Below, piece by piece: positions 15,280-15,918 of a DNA stretch of 15,918 nucleotides. The DNA comes from Candidatus Atribacteria bacterium 1244-E10-H5-B2 (GTDB taxonomy: Bacteria > Atribacterota > JS1 > SB-45 > 34-128). The notes under the pieces are model-generated. The model searched no databases. It was given only the letters and a program-made list of their open reading frames with translations, and had not been told where the DNA came from. Within the stretch, counting starts at the first letter, position 1. Each line of letters starts with the position of its first letter. The position numbers and the translations under genes were made by a program. The stretch spans positions 1 through 15,918 of the forward strand of contig NMQN01000458.1 of NCBI GenBank assembly GCA_003575245.1. Direction: 5' to 3'.

Positions 15280-15918
15280 GTGAGAGCACTTGTTACTGGA
15301 ATTACCGGTCAGGACGGGTCCTATCTGGCTGAGTTCTTACTGGACAAGGGATATGAAGTTTATGGGATGGTAAGGCGGTCATCAGTTGAGAACTTTAACA
15401 GAATAGAGCATATAAGGGATAAGCTGAAGTTTGTCCAGGCTGACCTTTTGGACCAGTTATCTATAATAGATGCAATAAAAGAATCTAGACCTGATGAGAT
15501 ATACAACCTTGGTGCTATGTCATTTGTACCTACATCCTGGAAGCAGCCAGTGCTCACCGGTGAATTTACAGGATTGGGAGTAACCAGGGTGCTGGAAGCG
15601 GCGAGGCATATGAATAAGAATGTAAAATTTTACCAGGCTTCCAGTTCGGAGATGTTTGGGAAAGTGAGAGAGATTCCCCAGAATGAGAAAACCCCGTTTT
15701 ATCCCCGCAGTCCTTACGGAGTGGCAAAGGTTTATGGTCATTATATGACTGTAAATTATAGGGAGAGTTATGATATGTTTGCCTGCAGCGGTATACTTTT
15801 TAACCATGAATCCCCAAGACGGGGTCTGGAATTTGTTACCAAAAGGTCAGCCTGGACAAACTTCAGCTTATCCCTTATATGCTCTATTCTGTTAAAGTTC
15901 TCAACTGATGACCGCCTG
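15280..15918 (+). CDS. gmd: GDP-mannose 4,6-dehydratase, 3'-incomplete and chimeric at its end
   Basis: Gmd removes water from GDP-mannose to give GDP-4-keto-6-deoxymannose, the substrate of the Rmd reductase upstream. The GTG start at 15280 has a very good ribosome site (AGAGGAGG, 15267-15274) five bases before it. [12 protein letters not shown] (7-18) is the Rossmann signature of GMD. RRSS (32-35), [12 protein letters not shown] (81-92), SSSEMFG (121-127), SPYGVAK (143-149) and [14 protein letters not shown] (175-188) all fit the family. After K188 the expected continuation (K-I-T-x-x-V-A-like) is missing. Residues 189-213 instead come from an inverted copy of the gene's own codons about 32-58 (15839-15917 against 15373-15451). 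The true C-terminal 130-180 residues are therefore outside the window or lost. The first 188 residues are reliable. The tail is not to be treated as protein. Confidence 0.9.
   Translation, partial: MRALVTGITGQDGSYLAEFLLDKGYEVYGMVRRSSVENFNRIEHIRDKLKFVQADLLDQLSIIDAIKESRPDEIYNLGAMSFVPTSWKQPVLTGEFTGLGVTRVLEAARHMNKNVKFYQASSSEMFGKVREIPQNEKTPFYPRSPYGVAKVYGHYMTVNYRESYDMFACSGILFNHESPRRGLEFVTKRSAWTNFSLSLICSILLKFSTDDRL
15373..15451 (+). repeat. Left arm of a 79-bp perfect inverted repeat within gmd
   Basis: Positions 15373-15451 are exactly the reverse complement of 15839-15917, with all 79 bases matching; the flanking bases 15372 and 15452 do not match. This copy is the native one, because it encodes the expected GMD sequence from about residue 32 to 58. 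Confidence 0.97.
15839..15917 (-). repeat. Right arm of the 79-bp inverted repeat, ending at the window edge
   Basis: This is a perfect reverse complement of 15373-15451, separated from it by 387 bases and ending one base before the window end. It replaces the expected coding continuation of gmd. The junction falls in CCAAAA, which fits both the expected Thr-Lys codons and the inverted copy. That is the microhomology typical of template-switch chimeras from whole-genome amplification or of a misassembled contig end. Confidence 0.95.

Noticed and set aside
15360..15557. Reverse-strand reading frame within gmd
   Set aside because: It is antisense to gmd. Its C-terminal end matches the odd gmd tail only because of the inverted repeat.
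15839..15917. Inverted repeat read as a mobile-element end, attachment site or regulatory hairpin
   Set aside because: The left arm is ordinary gmd coding sequence, no transposase or target duplication is present, and the right arm ends at the window edge, so an artefact explains it better.

Overview
The window is a low-GC bacterial segment coding almost entirely on the + strand. AT-rich spacers, a sigma-70-like promoter, frequent Shine-Dalgarno-supported TTG starts and bacterial enzyme families point to a bacterium, probably from a poorly sampled low-GC lineage. The sequence alone does not fix the phylum. No rRNA, tRNA, CRISPR array or insertion sequence was seen.

Layout. (1) 1-4713: four consecutive glycosyltransferase genes. 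The first is cut by the window start. The first two carry an unusual beta-sandwich-like domain inside or next to the catalytic fold. (2) 4714-5703: an AT-rich spacer, a small orphan Phd/YefM-like antitoxin gene, then a regulatory region for the trp operon. That region has a 14-bp tandem repeat, an extended -10 promoter, a short reading frame with two Trp codons, and a 12-bp hairpin with a T-tract. Together these look like a transcription attenuator. (3) 5704-12026: a tryptophan operon in the order trpE-trpD-trpC-trpF-trpB-trpA, without trpG. The six enzymes contain only five Trp residues in about 2,000. (4) 12127-15918: a fifth glycosyltransferase, then a GDP-sugar module: a GDP-4-keto-6-deoxymannose reductase (rmd), a mannose-1-phosphate guanylyltransferase-like protein and the start of GDP-mannose 4,6-dehydratase (gmd).

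How the genes work together. The nucleotidyltransferase would make GDP-mannose, Gmd would convert it to GDP-4-keto-6-deoxymannose, and Rmd would reduce that to GDP-D-rhamnose. The five glycosyltransferases could use this or other activated sugars to build a surface polysaccharide. The trp operon converts chorismate to tryptophan, borrowing an amidotransferase subunit encoded elsewhere, and lies inside the glycan cluster as a separately promoted unit.

Caution. The last 79 matched bases (15839-15917) are a perfect inverted copy of 15373-15451 inside the same gmd gene, and they replace the expected continuation of Gmd. This looks like a fold-back chimera at a contig end, so sequence after about 15838 should not be trusted as genomic.
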